DNA of 64,000 bases. Origin: Pteria penguin. Lineage: Eukaryota; Mollusca; Bivalvia; Pterioida; Pteriidae. Made by a program: the position numbers and the translations under genes. The number at the start of each line of letters is the position of its first letter. Position 1 is the first letter of the stretch. The DNA lies in the NCBI GenBank assembly GCA_035048485.1, contig CM068587.1:28724534-28788533 (forward strand), given 5' to 3'. The notes beneath the pieces are model-generated. The model searched no databases, was not told the origin of the DNA, and saw nothing but the letters and a program-made list of their open reading frames with translations. Shown here piece after piece: positions 21,335-34,202 of this stretch.

Positions 21335-22540
21335 ATCCAATTAAAAACTACTGACTACAAAAGTTGTTGTGCATTGCCACTGAAGTGACTGTTTATTTAC
21401 TAAGTACAGCAGATAAAAATCCACTGTTATGATTCTCTACTTATTCAACATTACATAAATTTATGTAATAGATAGTAACATAAAGCAATGACTTATCAAT
21501 ACATATAAGAATAAAAAGGGGAGATAACCCCTATAAAATTGACTGCTATATTAATATAATTATCTTTGTGGTCTGAAACCGCCAAGCGAAAATGCCGAAA
21601 GATAGGGCTTGGACCTATGTCCTAAGCTGGGAAAGCGCAAGAGAGACAACTCTATTTCAACAAATAAAATAAGCAAAGGAAATACACATATCTCTAAATA
21701 TAAAACTCTTTTAAGTTATTCTATTTAAAAATATTCAGATCAGAAGGCAAAATAGTTGTGTCTAAATATATTCTTCTATGCACAAGGGAATTCGTCATGA
21801 AATAAATAAAGTGAATCTTTCATCAAATTTTCGGACATATGGCCTTTATCAATCGAAATAATCTATGTTAATATCTCATCTGAGTGAAATCTATACCTTA
21901 AAAATCATAAGGGTAAATTTATAATAGATAATTAATGACGTTATGAATACACATAAGATTTGAACCTAAAACAGGGTACCTTTCGTTTGAACCGAAAACA
22001 GGGTACTCTTTTTTCTCTTCTCTCTTCTCTCTTTTTTCTTACTACATGTTCCATATATTAATTAATTGACCACATAGTCATTAGTTCTTTTATACCTCCT
22101 TTTCACGGATAAATCTTCAAAAGAGATCATAAAGTGATTGCCAAAGGTGAAATTATTTGAAACTGGAATATTTCCGTACCGTATAAAATCAATATGCATA
22201 TGTAGTAGGAGAATTGAGCCATATTTCACCAGAGACTGCAGAAAAGCCGTTATTAATATAGAGCGTTATTCAGATTCAGAGACGCAATTTTCTTATTTTG
22301 TAAATCAAAATAAATAAATGATATCGATAAGTGCAAATTTAATTATTAATCTTAATGTTGCACCCACGCGGAACTTTTGTCTCTAGAGTTCTGGTCTATG
22401 TCTATGAATTATTTCCCTGAAAATTTTATTTTCTCTTGTTTTCGCGATGATTGGCATCTTTAGTCAACGCGTATCTTGATTTATAAAATGTTTTGGTGTA
22501 CTGTGCCTGTATTCATTCATTGATTTTTCATTATGAATTT
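21335..22540. other. Intergenic, no recognised feature
   Basis: The stretch is AT-rich with a short local duplication near 21960-22010 (TTTGAACCTAAAACAGGGTA, then TTTGAACCGAAAACAGGGTA). Nothing coding is recognised. Confidence 0.4.
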
Positions 22541-22544
22541 AATG

Positions 22545-22700
22545 AAAGAAGAGTGAAGATACCTAGCGGTAGTAAGCAAGGAATATCCATTCTACCGGAC
22601 AAAATGCAGATACTGGCTATCCCTTTCTCATGGAAAACCAGAGGGGGGATCATGTGTCATGGAGGAATCAGCATACCCTGCTGACTAGTCACACCCATCG
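22545..22700 (-). repeat. Retroelement 3'-end repeat, antisense copy
   Basis: On the minus strand it reads GATGGGTGTGACTAGTCAGC, then ATGCTGATTCCTCCATGACA and CATGATCCCCCCTCTGG, and finishes with ATCTTCAC. This matches the layout GGCGGGTGT...CTCCTCC...GGCACCTG...CCTCTG seen at 46 and 56 kb. Confidence 0.6.
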
Positions 22701-22704
22701 CAAT

Positions 22705-23330
22705 CCCAAAATATAATTTGAGGTAGTATAAATCATAGTCATATGAGGTGGTCACGATTGGTAAAAAGTCATGATAAGTAAAAATATTTGATATTGTATT
22801 AGAGCAAACAGAACAAGAACTTTAATCACACAAGGAATCCTGATAAGCGCCAATGATGACCGTACAACTTACAGAATGTTTCATTCTGATATCAACTTCT
22901 TACTCAGTACCTTGTCTCTGAAAATAAATTAATTGTAGTCTGAAGAAACTCTAGCATAACGGATCAGTAGAGACATACAGACTGCATATGCAGGTGATGA
23001 AGGAATTTTGATACACGAATATAGAAAGTTTACTACAGGAAATTGAAATCGTCACGTTTATCATAGCGAAATAATAAATTTACTGTCTTGGTCAATATTT
23101 AGAAGAAGATTTAAATACTTAACGCGAGAAGTGGATTCTATTGTATTTCGAGTTCATTAGGACGTATTGCATGTAAATGTTAATGAAACTTTTATTATTT
23201 TTAGACATCATCAGTATATTTAAAGGTTTTTGCCAGTTTCTTTTTATGCTGACACAGAAGATTTTGTGTAGATTCGTATTCGTACGAATAAAGGAACAAA
23301 TCGGCCGAATATAAAGTCAGTCAACCCTGT
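22705..23330. other. Intergenic, no recognised feature
   Basis: No ORF, RNA or repeat that I can support. Confidence 0.35.
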
Positions 23331-23339
23331 TGATCCTTG

Positions 23340-23640
23340 TTCTCTGTATGGAGGATTATTTATATATTTTTAAATATGTGCCCTTTGATTGTGCTGCTTT
23401 TGCAGTGAGTTGGAAGGTGGGCGCCGGTTAACCACACGAATTGAATGACGTTTGTTATTTCAGTTGACCGTCCTAAGTCGGTATCGTAACCGCAGCATGA
23501 TCGAATATTTTTGTAATGTCGTTCAGTGTATATTATATTATCATTTTTTGTGTGCAAGTTCTTGGTGATTTATCATACAGCTTTTTCAGATGTCTTCTGT
23601 TTTCTCTTCAAAAGCATAAAGAAGAAATACGTATTTTTTA
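23340..23640 (+). repeat. Dispersed repeat with a 34-bp block conserved at 52.8 kb
   Basis: The left half (GTGCCCTTTGATTGTGCTGC, GGGCGCCGGTTAACCACACG) relates to stretches at 30160, 30560, 34600 (minus) and 46920. The right half repeats 52770-52965. That match includes a 34-base identity starting TTGACCGTCCTAAGTCGG at 23464 and then TCGAATATTTTTGTAATGTC. The open frame 23516-23962 starts in this repeat and is not a supported gene. Confidence 0.65.
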
Positions 23641-23644
23641 TTGG

Positions 23645-24470
23645 CAGATACATTTTATCCAATTTGGCTTGTCACATTCTAATGTGGAAGCGACCCTGAA
23701 GTCGCGAATGTACTTGAAACGTTCCTGGATTCGTGAAGGTTTTTTCTCAGTGAATATGCTTATAAATATGAAAAAAACAAATGTACAAGCATTTATATTG
23801 AAGAAAGCTTTTGATTCATTTTGCTTTTGGACACTTAGTATATCAGTCTTTGTAATAACTTCACTCGACTCTAAATCGGATGTGATGTCTTGTAACGAAT
23901 TCCAAAGAAAGGAGAAATCTTTAAATTTTCTGTTGCAAACTTTTTCTTTTGATTTCGAATAAATTGGTGAAACAAGAATTACTCATGCTAGGATCTGTAG
24001 ACTTCGACTGAACCTTATTTAAGGAATGCGCCAGACGTGTCGTTAGAGCTAGTGAGGCGTGAGGTAGGAATCTTAAAATCTATATGGTGTCCAGGTGTGG
24101 GCGTTTTTCCGAGTCTTTGTAAGTGTTCGATGATACTAGATTTAAAGAATAGTTGCAGTAGACGGGCCTGTTATGAGAGCATATACGGGGTCCGGAGAAA
24201 CAATCCAGTCCATACTAAGTGATACAATGAGGAATTGATGAGGCGGACTGATGGACTCCTTGATTGTTCTCTCTCTCTCTCTCATCCTGGTAAGTATGTA
24301 AGCATACCACGTTATCCAGTGGCTTTGAGCAACTTGCTATACATATTTAACAAAACTCTTAAGTAGCACTTAAAACAATTAACATGACAAATACTACAGG
24401 TAATTAAAATTAGAATAACATACTATATAAAACAGAACTCAGAATAAAATTGTGATTGAGAGATGCCTCG
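23645..24470. other. Intergenic, no recognised feature
   Basis: AT-rich upstream flank of the Tc1 remnant. A (CT)n stretch lies at 24269-24283. Confidence 0.35.
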
Positions 24471-24474
24471 CATG

Positions 24475-24871
24475 ATTGAAAATGATCGTTTGTACGCTAT
24501 TGGAATGCTGGAATGTTTCAAAGTAATGTGGCAAGGCAGTTTGGAGTACATATTAACACTGTAAATACTTTATGGAGACGACATCAGTTAAATGGCACCG
24601 CTCAGGACCGCCCACGATCAGAACGACCGTGTGTGACGTCACGTCAGCGAGATACCGAGATACGTATATATGGAGTCACATTTGCATAATCAATTCCAGT
24701 CGGCTTCTTTGACCGTTAGAAGCATCCCTGGGTATCGACATATAAGTCCCCTTACCGTAAGGAACAAATTGTGAGAGGCCAACATCCGTCCTCGACAGGG
24801 TGACTGTCGTGTTCGGGCTTACCGTCGTGCAGGAGAACGTTACATTGAAGACTGTGTTATTCAGCGTCGCC
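24475..24871 (+). pseudogene. Tc1/mariner-type transposase, N-terminal half (broken)
   Basis: Around 24478-24655 the frames read ENDRLYAIGML and then VARQFGVHINTVNTLWRRHQ, NGTAQDRPRSERP and VTSRQRD. This is the paired helix-turn-helix DNA-binding region of Tc1-family transposases with its DRPRSGRP-type linker. Further on are IPGYRHISP, NIRPR and then RVRAYRRAGERYIEDCVIQR, which lies just before the DDE core. There are several frameshifts, and the stretch with the first catalytic Asp seems deleted between NIRPR and RVRAYRR. The reading stops at 24871, where an insert begins; the continuation FGGGSIMFW resumes at 28619. Confidence 0.8.
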
Positions 24872-24979
24872 AATAGGGTCGGTAAGTCTCGTACGGATTT
24901 GGTTTTCTCTTTACCCCACTTCATCATTTCCGGGTACATCTGTTGTAACGCGTCATTAGAAACTCATTGCTTGATAAAG

Positions 24980-25092
24980 ATGGTCTATTATTTCGTGTGT
25001 TTGGCTGCACTCAATGGAACTGGAAGAATAAAAACTTGTAGCTTGTTTCCAGTGAATCTGAAGGAGAGACGCCAGTTTATTCAAAGGTATAT
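24980..25092 (+). other. Exon-like ORF near the left end of the insert (unrecognised)
   Basis: An ATG at 24980 opens MVYYFVCLAALNGTGR, then KTCSLFPVNLKERRQFIQ, and ends at a donor-like GTAAGT at 25093. The start and the basic FIQ pattern faintly recall the beginning of THAP zinc-finger domains, but the expected Cys and His residues are not all there. Joining to the next plausible exon (acceptor at 25204) gives a stop. Function is unknown and it may be a relic. Confidence 0.25.
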
Positions 25093-25717
25093 GTAAGTAA
25101 ATATTAATATATGAATGGTGATAACCAAACCGGACAGGAATATTGTATATACATTCAACTATTAAATAGAAATGAACTTTTTTTATTTTGTGACTCATCT
25201 TTAGGAGAACAGACCGTAGATTTCACTGAAGTGTACACCCCAAGAGGTAAATTACCTTTCAGAAGCAATTAATGAAAATGTATTTTCAAACAAGGTCATG
25301 GATGTGATTATATGATTTACTTTAAACCATGCTTTTGAAACTTTTTTTGAAAATAAAATATTGTCCAAGAGATTTCTTTTAGAATTCAGATATTTTTGTC
25401 ATTTTTTATCTAATCTTATCTGCATACCTAGTAAATATTTATCTTTATATACTATAATCTTTTATTTATGATTATATATAACAAATATAGTGAATACAAT
25501 GGAGTCTGCAAAGCTAATAATGTAAGGCGCTTGGCTTATAATTGAAGGGTCGTGTGGATACCATGATGATCAGATGAAATGGAATAAACAGAGGCTCCAT
25601 ATCATGGATTAACATACATCACAAAGAAAGAAGTAAAGGCACAAACTAATACTATAAACATATAAATTGTAATGATACTAATTAATGTTGCCCTATAAAA
25701 AATGTAGGATCAAACAA

Positions 25718-25885
25718 TAGGAAATAGTTTCCTGTCAAAACGAGGGAACTCTACCAGATGAGAATGAAATAAGAACCATAGGAGGAGATGTTATCGTGTA
25801 TCAACCTTCATCAAAATGTGATGATCATAGATACCAAAGTCCATGCTCCTCACCTGGTTGTAATGACTATCAAAAGGAACTTATA
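25718..25885 (+). other. Exon-like ORF inside the insert (unrecognised)
   Basis: An open frame reads SCQNEGTLPDENEIRTIGGD, followed by VIVYQPSSKCDD, SPCSSPGCNDYQKELI, then GTAAGAG at 25886. An acceptor TTTTTTCAG near 26244 would continue it in phase as KTFIPLM-stop, and an AATAAA lies at 26640. This looks like the 3' end of a small gene, with codon composition less AT-biased than its flanks. No family is recognised. Confidence 0.3.
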
Positions 25886-27033
25886 GTAAGAGAAACATGA
25901 AAGTCATTTGTTTTATATTATCTAATCCATTGAAATATGGTTCTACTCTAAAGATACTACAAAAAACTTACATAGTAGATAATGATTTGATATATGATTT
26001 AATCATTAAAAGGTCATAATTAGGTAAGATTTACTAGAACAAGGAAAAAGGTAACAGTACCTTACAAAGTTAATGTAGGATAAATATTTTAAGATATTAT
26101 TTTATAAAAATGAAATTATCAAAAGAAGATAAGTAAATTTTTCCTTTGACCAATTTTAAGTCTTTAAATCATTTTAAAGACATTCTATAATACATGTATT
26201 AATCATTAATTCTTATTCTCTGCTTGTCCCTCTCATTTTTTCAGAAAACTTTCATTCCATTGATGTAAGGAATTTGCCAAAGTAAAAGTCCAACATAGCA
26301 GATATATTGATCATTAAGGATAGATCTTTCTGGACTCCCATGATTTGTATGTCCTGTGAGGTTCAAACTACTAAGTCACAACACTGACTTCTTGTAAGAT
26401 AAAGCTGACCCTGAATCTGATGCTAATAATCATGTGTACTTTTTAATGTTATGTGTCCATCTCTGTCGCTGACTAAAATTGAAAATGACATCAGATACCT
26501 GCACAAATGGGAAATAACTCTGTATTACATAACACCAAATTGAAATATAACTTTGCAACTACATTAAAATGTATTATCAAAATATTAATCAAAATTTACT
26601 TAATTTGAATCACATTGATTTACAAATATTCTTGAATTGAAATAAAAACAGAGGGATGAAATGTCGATAGATGAATATATTTGTTTTTAAGTTTATAATC
26701 GTTACAAGTTACTTGTACATGCATTAGTTAATACAGTAATTATTAACTTTTTAATGCATTGATTGAATGATGAATACACACACACACACTGTGCGTGTAC
26801 AACAGAATTTATAAGATAACCAGAATATAAATTTACAATATCCTGCTCATAACCCAACACATACCCATACAATAGTACTGCAGATACATGATGGCATTAA
26901 TATTTCCCCATGGGACATTCACATAATGAACTTTGAATTACCCCATTATTGTCTTGCTCTAGGAAATCCTATACCAGAAAAACATCTATTTGTATTGCAT
27001 TTAAAAAAAATTAAATCAATCCTTCAACATGAA

Positions 27034-27089
27034 ACCAATGGTAGGAATCGAACCTACTTTACTAATGTAATGCCCAAATGCACATTGGT
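27034..27089 (-). ncRNA. 56-nt tRNA-like hairpin lacking a normal D/anticodon region
   Basis: On the minus strand a perfect 7-bp outer stem (ACCAATG/CATTGGT) encloses a 5-bp stem GTAGG/CCTAC with the 7-nt loop TTCGATT, placed exactly as acceptor and T arms of a tRNA. Only 25 nt replace the usual ~42 nt of D, anticodon and variable regions. It could be a tRNA pseudogene with an internal deletion or a SINE relic; a functional tRNA is unlikely. Confidence 0.45.
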
Positions 27090-27507
27090 GTGTTAAGGAG
27101 GGATTGTTAGTTCTTAATTAAGAATGTCTGAAATATTATGAATCTATGTATATAATATTTTAATATAACCTGTCCATTCATACTTTATTTATCTTTAGTT
27201 GATTATTCTGTTATAATATTAATATTGTATTGTATTGTTTATGTCAGTAAGATCTTGAGTCTTAATTAAACATTAATATTGTTTTAAATGCATTGGAAAG
27301 AGACGATAAAAGCTAACTATCTCTCACTGTTGCCCTGTAACTACCCTTAATAATGCACCCCCACCACTGCATGATACTAAATGTAGATCTACATGATTCA
27401 TGAACAATGTTTATTAATCTGTATTGTAGATATATATCTACTTATGTATGGAATATTTATTAATTTTAAATTGTAAATTTTTACTACATATTATTGACTA
27501 GACCAAT

Positions 27508-28110
<603 letters not shown>

Positions 28111-28618
28111 AGACATATTAATGTTATGTTTGTTTTTAGGTAGATAGATCTTTGCGTTATTTCATGTACATGCATATATTATTTGTCATGCAACAGTGTC
28201 TTTCGCCATTATTGTGGCTCTACGGCCGTATCGGATATCTTTAAACTTCCTTGCTAATACTGTAATAAGAAATAGAATTACTTTACATAGATTATATATT
28301 TAAATATGTTTTTCTTTTGTCAATACTACTTGATAATAAAAATACAGAATCTTACTATTCTCTCTCTCTCTCTCGTTACTGCACTGCCATACTCGCACTT
28401 TGTATGATTTGTACCGCATTGACGCTCGGATATTTACATTCCGAATCGCTGCATTCGGCCACATCTACAGCTGCTTCACTTTTACGAGACCACTTAGATT
28501 GTTTGTTCACTTAGTTCGCCCAATGCTGCAGTGACAGAGCCATTTTCTACAATATATCCGGAAGTGATAAATCTCGGTAGGTCTTGGAGGTCACATGACG
28601 AGACTTACCGACCCTATT

Positions 28619-29075
28619 CGGCGGAGGGAGCATTATGTTCTGGGATGGAATAAAAACACATGGAAGGACCCCTTTGGTGATTGTGGAGGGCAGCTGAGCC
28701 GGCTTCAGCACGTCATTCCATTCATTTACAACAGTCAGCATAACGTCAGTCTGCAGAAGGACAACGCCCGACGGCACACCACATGTGTTGTTAGTTACTA
28801 TCTACAGCAGCAAAACGTGAATGTGTTACCTTGACCTGGGATATCACCGGATTTATACATCGCGTATAGAGCATGTTTATATTGAAATGAACGACGTCTA
28901 CGTCAAGAGCCACCCCCCCCCCTCTTTGCTACGCTGGACGTTTTGCATCGTTCTTTATCACACATACGGCGGAACATTCTCCAAACAATTCTGCATAACT
29001 TCATTCGATCAATGCATCATCAGTTTGAAGAATGCTTCGGTGCAAATGGAAGCGATACGCGCTATTCAAATTTGA
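28619..29075 (+). pseudogene. Tc1/mariner-type transposase, C-terminal half (broken)
   Basis: FGGGSIMFWDGIKTHGR begins at about 28617. Then come HVIPFIYNSQHNVSLQKDNA with the catalytic Asp of the QxDNAR(P)H motif (here QKDNARRH), YLQQQNVNVLP, and a frameshifted C-terminus IRSMHHQFEECFGANG with TRY. The order and spacing follow Tc1-family DDE transposases. The linker between the second and third catalytic residues is frameshifted (C run near 28912) and there is a deletion before HVIPFI. It continues the N-terminal half at 24475-24871. Confidence 0.8.
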
Positions 29076-29079
29076 TGTA

Positions 29080-29314
29080 TGAAAGACAATTCTTTGCATT
29101 GAATACTGCTATACATAATGCAACATAATATTTTTATATGAATCTATAAATGAAATTAACAAACTACACAGTTTCTTTTTTCAGCTACAATATAAAAACT
29201 ACTGATCAACAAAATACGTATAGCTTTTTACTTGGAAACTATACTATATTCGTAGTTACATTGAACTAGTATATATGTTGAACTCAAAAATTAAAAGACA
29301 GTCATTTTTTAACA
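29080..29314. other. Flank of the Tc1 remnant, no recognised feature
   Basis: AT-rich. The inverted terminus of the Tc1 element could not be located by eye. Confidence 0.3.
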
Positions 29315-30640
29315 ACAACGCAATAAGTTCGTATTCAAAGTTAGCATTGATAATGTGCAATCTTTTTACGATGTATTGGCTTCTCAAATTGCACAAAAAT
29401 GCATTGACATCACTTTTTATGATGTTCCCTCTGACTGTGAGTCGCGACTCAGATGGAACAAGGACCTTTCGTCGCTTTCAGAAGAGCAGAGAACCGTAGA
29501 CTCAAATTGACACCACCTTCATATTTCATATAGTTATTTTTTATGTGCAATTTCAAGGCAAGATTATCAACAAATGGTTTGGAATTCAGTGGGCACTTAA
29601 GGAATTCCTCTTAGAGCAGTTTTGTACAGTAACGAGAAATCAAATTATGCATGAAAACATTTCGACGTTAATGATGTGTTTAATGACACATGTAAATATC
29701 TAGATGATGTTGTTACACTTTATAACCATGAAATGAAAGATATATTAGTGATATTTATCCTCTTGACCTTCAGATAAACAAAGCCGGTATGTCGTATAAG
29801 GACACAGAGTTTTTAGTATATACATTAAATAATTAACAATATACACACTAACATTATGATAAGCATGACAACATTGGATTTCCTACTGAATTTTCCCTGG
29901 TTACATGGCAATGTCCACAGATTCCCACTATATGAAAAATATATTTCTTAACTAGTTCGAATTGTTCGATCAGGGACCTTAGCTTGCTTTCAAACAGGCA
30001 TAGCACGATAGGTTCATATAAATGTCACTCAATATGTATGATAATTATGTATATTCCACAATAATATGCGTCATCATATTTCTATAACCTCATAACTTCA
30101 GTGACCTGTAAGACTTTATATTCTTTTGTAGAGGATTAATTATAAAATTTCAAAATGTGTGTTCCTTGATTGTACTGTTTTTGTGGTGAGTGGGAATGTG
30201 GGGCCGTAAGCCGTTGACCTATAGATATGCCCATATTAAGGGTTAGCATTGATAAATTTCTGATCTTTTAACGATGTATTGCCTCCTCAAAATGCACAAA
30301 ACATCATTTACTTCACTTTTTTATTATGGAACAAGGACCTTTCTTCGCTTTCAGAAGAGCAGAAAACCGTAGACTCAAATTGACATCACCTTCATATTTT
30401 ATATAATTAATTTTTATATGCAATATCAAGGCAAGATTGTCAACAACTGACTGGGAATTCAAGGGGCATTTAATGAATTCCTGTTAGAGAAGGACCTCAT
30501 AACTTCAGTGTCCTGTAAGATCGTATGTTCTTTATAGGGGATTAATTATAAGATTTCAAAATGTGTGTTCCTTGATTGTACTGTTTTTGTGGTGAGTGGA
30601 AATGTGGGACCGTATGCCGTTGACCTATAGACAATTGTTA
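29315..30640 (+). repeat. Local segmental duplication around a retroelement remnant
   Basis: Two blocks occur twice in the same orientation. GTTAGCATTGATAA...CGATGTATTG...GGAACAAGGACCTTTC...CCGTAGACTCAAATTGACA is at 29335-29540 and 30240-30420. CTCATAACTTCAGTG...GTGTTCCTTGATTGTACTGT...GCCGTTGACCTATAG is at 30084-30227 and 30488-30632. The second set lacks the RT stretch that lies between the first pair. The pattern fits tandem duplication with deletion, or two related insertions. Confidence 0.7.
29680..30030 (+). pseudogene. Reverse transcriptase remnant with YLDD motif
   Basis: KYLDDVVTLYNHEMKDIL at about 29692-29745 holds a Y-x-D-D catalytic motif in the context of the bivalve RT family seen at 224-511 and 44867-45184. 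After frameshifts NFPWLHGNVHRFPLYEKYIS and LVRIVRSGTLACFQTG follow (to about 30003). There are several stops and shifts, so it is dead. Confidence 0.6.
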
Positions 30641-30644
30641 TTCC

Positions 30645-33050
30645 TCTTTTTTCTTCTTAGTTAATGTTATGATACATTTGTTGCCTTCCAAAGTAATGGA
30701 CAAAACATATTTTTAATGGTTAAACATATGATTCACTTTAAAATGTACATGTATTTACCAAAGATTTCATTAATTTTAATAAACTTGTTAAATGCTTTGA
30801 TTCACAAGTACCATGGTAACAATGCTGTCATAGTTTTGTGCTTCAAAGTTCAAAGTTGATCGAACAAAATGTGACTGTGCCACTACATTTTAACGTGATG
30901 TTTCTCCATATGCACTCTTGTTTTAGGTCACACCTCTATTAGTATGCAAGAATAGATAGGTGAAATGCTTTTATGCTGCAAGGTAAGCTTTCATATCTTT
31001 TGGTTGTTCTTGAAATATGAAATCGTCACCAAGACGTATAGAGTAATAGGCGATACAGTTGTCAATACATATTTTAACAAAATTATAAATAAAGCCATTA
31101 AAAACAGTAGAAACCTCCTTCATTAAAGTAAAAAAAAACGAAGAAAGCGTCCCCTTGTTGCATGCAAAAGTCCTCCAACAACTTTTCAAGTCTTGGAAGT
31201 AAATACATTAATATACACGTATAAACACCTGACGGAGACAAGAACACGAGGTCAAATTTTCCTATCCAAGGCATGAAATGTTGTTTAACTGAAATTCCGG
31301 CATCGGAAATGCACATGATCAAATGCATATATACGTCTTTTGTCAAATCAAGTACAGTCAAAAAATTAAGATGGTTAATTTGTATGTTTAGGTCCCACAA
31401 TATCGATTAATATTCTTGAAAGAGGAATCTGAAATTGTACTAGATCCTTATATCGACCATAGAACTTCCTCGGTCCTGTAAGTTTGTCATTCTGTTTCGT
31501 CTTTTGTGTTAAGTTTGGTCTGCAATGTTTTAGTCTGTAATACTAAACAGAGATAAAAATTTGATCCAAGAGAGTAAGTTCATACCAAATAAAGTCAGAA
31601 CTATTCATAGAAATATTCCTTAAATTTAAAATAATTCTCAACCTAACACATTGCCTGCCATTTGTAAAATGTTTTTATAGAATTGATATTTTCTCCATTT
31701 GATGCCGAAATGTGTACAACCGTATCCGTCGTTCCGTTTATCAAACATGCAAGATTACACAATGTAAGGAATTGTGGTCCTATCATCAGAAAAGGGGAAT
31801 GCGATTTACGGCTAATGTATGACTCTGCTTTCCATGTCATTTGGTTAAATCGAATACTCTAAAATATTTTGTACTTTATTTTTTACGGCGTTGAGTGTCT
31901 TTGACGAAATATAGTTTGTATGATTGTGTACATTTGAAAATATATATATATCAACATTACTAGTGTAAGATTCCTTTATATATGCAACGAAATCATTATA
32001 AGAGGGAAACACTCAATTCTATTAAATATCCTGCAGATAAATAAGTATACAAAACTGTCATTCGACCTTTAACATAATGTAATAACTTCCTTTACAAAAA
32101 GACAAGGATGTCTATCATCCTCATCAATTAATGAATTTTAAAATCATGTTTGTGTATCATCTGCAGAAAATTAAATACACATTTGCCCTGGCATGCAATT
32201 TTTCTGACACATATTAATTAAGCATGCAGTGAAAATGAATTTGAAATTTTAAATGATAAATGTGAACTTTTTTGCATATATTGCCAGCAAAAATATCTTT
32301 CCTATAGTTGTAATAATTTCTATTGTTTAAATATATAATTTGTTTATTTTAACATCCCTTATAATAATACTGTCATTTTATATATGTAAATATAAATTTA
32401 GGCTTGTCAACACAAATCATTTGATATATCTCCATATATGTCGCACATATTTCTCATTATACTATATTATTAATGCTGAGTGGGAGAGACCGCATCAACT
32501 ATTAATACATGTTATGCTAAAGAATAGTTTAGATGTATATCTAGATATGACGTTTAAAAATATATTTCACTTGCTCAATCTCCTAGCTGTGTATTTTCGT
32601 TGTTTGGTGGATCCTACGGGATGATTATAAACTCGATTTCTCAATGGATACATTAAGCATATAATGCATGCTTCTTAGATGTACTCTGAATTTGTATGCA
32701 TATATTACCTATAGGCATTGTATTGTCTGGTCGCGTTTAGAACCACCAGAAGTCAAAAACATGCATTTCGACAAACCAATACTTCTTTGAGGAAATATTA
32801 ACACATACTACATTTATCTTGTAATCATATGTGCAGTCTGTCAAAAGACAAATATGTAAATACAGATGATTTTTAATTCTAATAGGACGTTGAATATAGT
32901 AAATTGAAACCCGGGAGAATTTCGGGAGCCCTAAGACGTGATATATGGCAGTCCTAGTAAATTTTAAAAGACGAGGGCAAAAATCTATCAGAGGTGTAGA
33001 ACTGTCCTAACGGGATAAATACCCCCGCGGCAACAAAATTTGAAATCGGG
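30645..33050. other. Intergenic, no recognised feature
   Basis: The stretch is AT-rich. The antisense frames at 30971-31400 and 31643-31840 and the sense frame at 32340-32624 show no recognised motif. Nothing further is supported. Confidence 0.4.
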
Positions 33051-33054
33051 CAAA

Positions 33055-33585
33055 GACCAAGGTAAAGGTCACTAGGTTAAAGATTTTGGTACCGACAGAC
33101 AGGTCTTCCTACAAGGAATACACATATATAGTATGCAGACCCCACCTCTTTTGGTTCAAAAGTTATGGACAGGCTAACGTTTTTGAAAAGAAGGTCAAAG
33201 GTCAAGGTTTCAGGGTGGAAAATTTAGAAATCGACAGAAAGGTCTCTCTACAAGAAATACACTTGTGTATTATAAAGACCCCATCTTTTTTCTTTTTCTT
33301 TTTTTTGGTTAAAAGGTTATGGTCAAGGTTAAAGTTTTTTCAAAAGTAGGTCAAACGTCGAGGTCAAGGTCACAAACTCAGAACTTTTGGCACTGACAGA
33401 AAGGTCTTACCACAAGAAATACACATATGTATTATGAAGACCCCATCTCTTTTTGGTTCAAAAGTTAAAGGTTAAAGTTTTCTGGACAGACAGACGGGCA
33501 AACAGACAGACAGACGGACGGACAGAAAGACAGACGGACAAGATTATTCCAATATACCCCCAAACTTCGTTTGCGGGGCTATAAT
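33055..33585 (+). repeat. Tandem repeat (~140-165-bp unit) ending in a (GACA)n tract
   Basis: ACAGACAGGTCTTCCTACAA at about 33095, ACAGAAAGGTCTCTCTACAA at 33235 and ACAGAAAGGTCTTACCACAA at 33398 mark three diverged units. Each carries AAATACACAT-type words, GACCCCA(C/T)CT and GGTCAAGGT. The array ends in GACAGACAGACGG repeats and a small hairpin (CCCCCAAACTTCGTTTGCGGGG near 33556). The layout resembles the 12.9-14.1 kb region. Confidence 0.75.
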
Positions 33586-33599
33586 AAACTGAAGATCAT

Positions 33600-34195
33600 T
33601 CTAAGGATAAAGAAAACACGTAATATGACTTTATCCTTGATAGAGATGCTATACAGTAATGTGAATCGAATAATATAGGGACTGGAAAAATGTGTAGCCA
33701 ACAACTTTTCTCTACTGAACTGATGCGATTACACACAATTACTTTCTAGTTGTAGCTTAGGATGTTTACATTGTAAGATCCTTTTCAATGTTTTTCTTAT
33801 TCTCCTTTTTCCACACTGGAAAAAAGTTTTTGCAAAACAAAACTAAAACTATTGTGTTGAAAAAATATTGTAGTTTGCTCTTAATATCAATATTATCCAG
33901 AAAACGGTATTGAAGGTGAATAGACTGTAAGGCACAATAATCGGTGTTTTTACTTTAATGTTAGTACCAAGTGGTACTTATATAATGTAACTGTATTAAT
34001 AAAGATTCCAATTTTTCAAGGATTCTAACGTTTGATAATATAGAACGCGAATTGATAATCTTCATTTGCAAATGAATTGATTCAAGACAAATGTATAAAG
34101 ATGACAATAAAAAAAGAAGACAGAAGAGATCAGACAAATTTGTATGACAAAAATCACCAAGGAGATGCACATCAAACATGATTATAGTCAAATAA
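33600..34195. other. Intergenic, no recognised feature
   Basis: AT-rich; an antisense frame at 33961-34191 is not recognised. Confidence 0.35.
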
Positions 34196-34202
34196 AAACA
34201 GA

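Noticed and set aside
23516..23962. 148-codon ORF on the + strand
   Set aside because: It starts inside a dispersed repeat shared with 52.8 kb, where the frame is not kept. No domain is recognised.
24980..25092. THAP domain
   Set aside because: Only a faint resemblance at the start; the C2CH residues are not complete and the next exon gives a stop. Left as an unrecognised frame.
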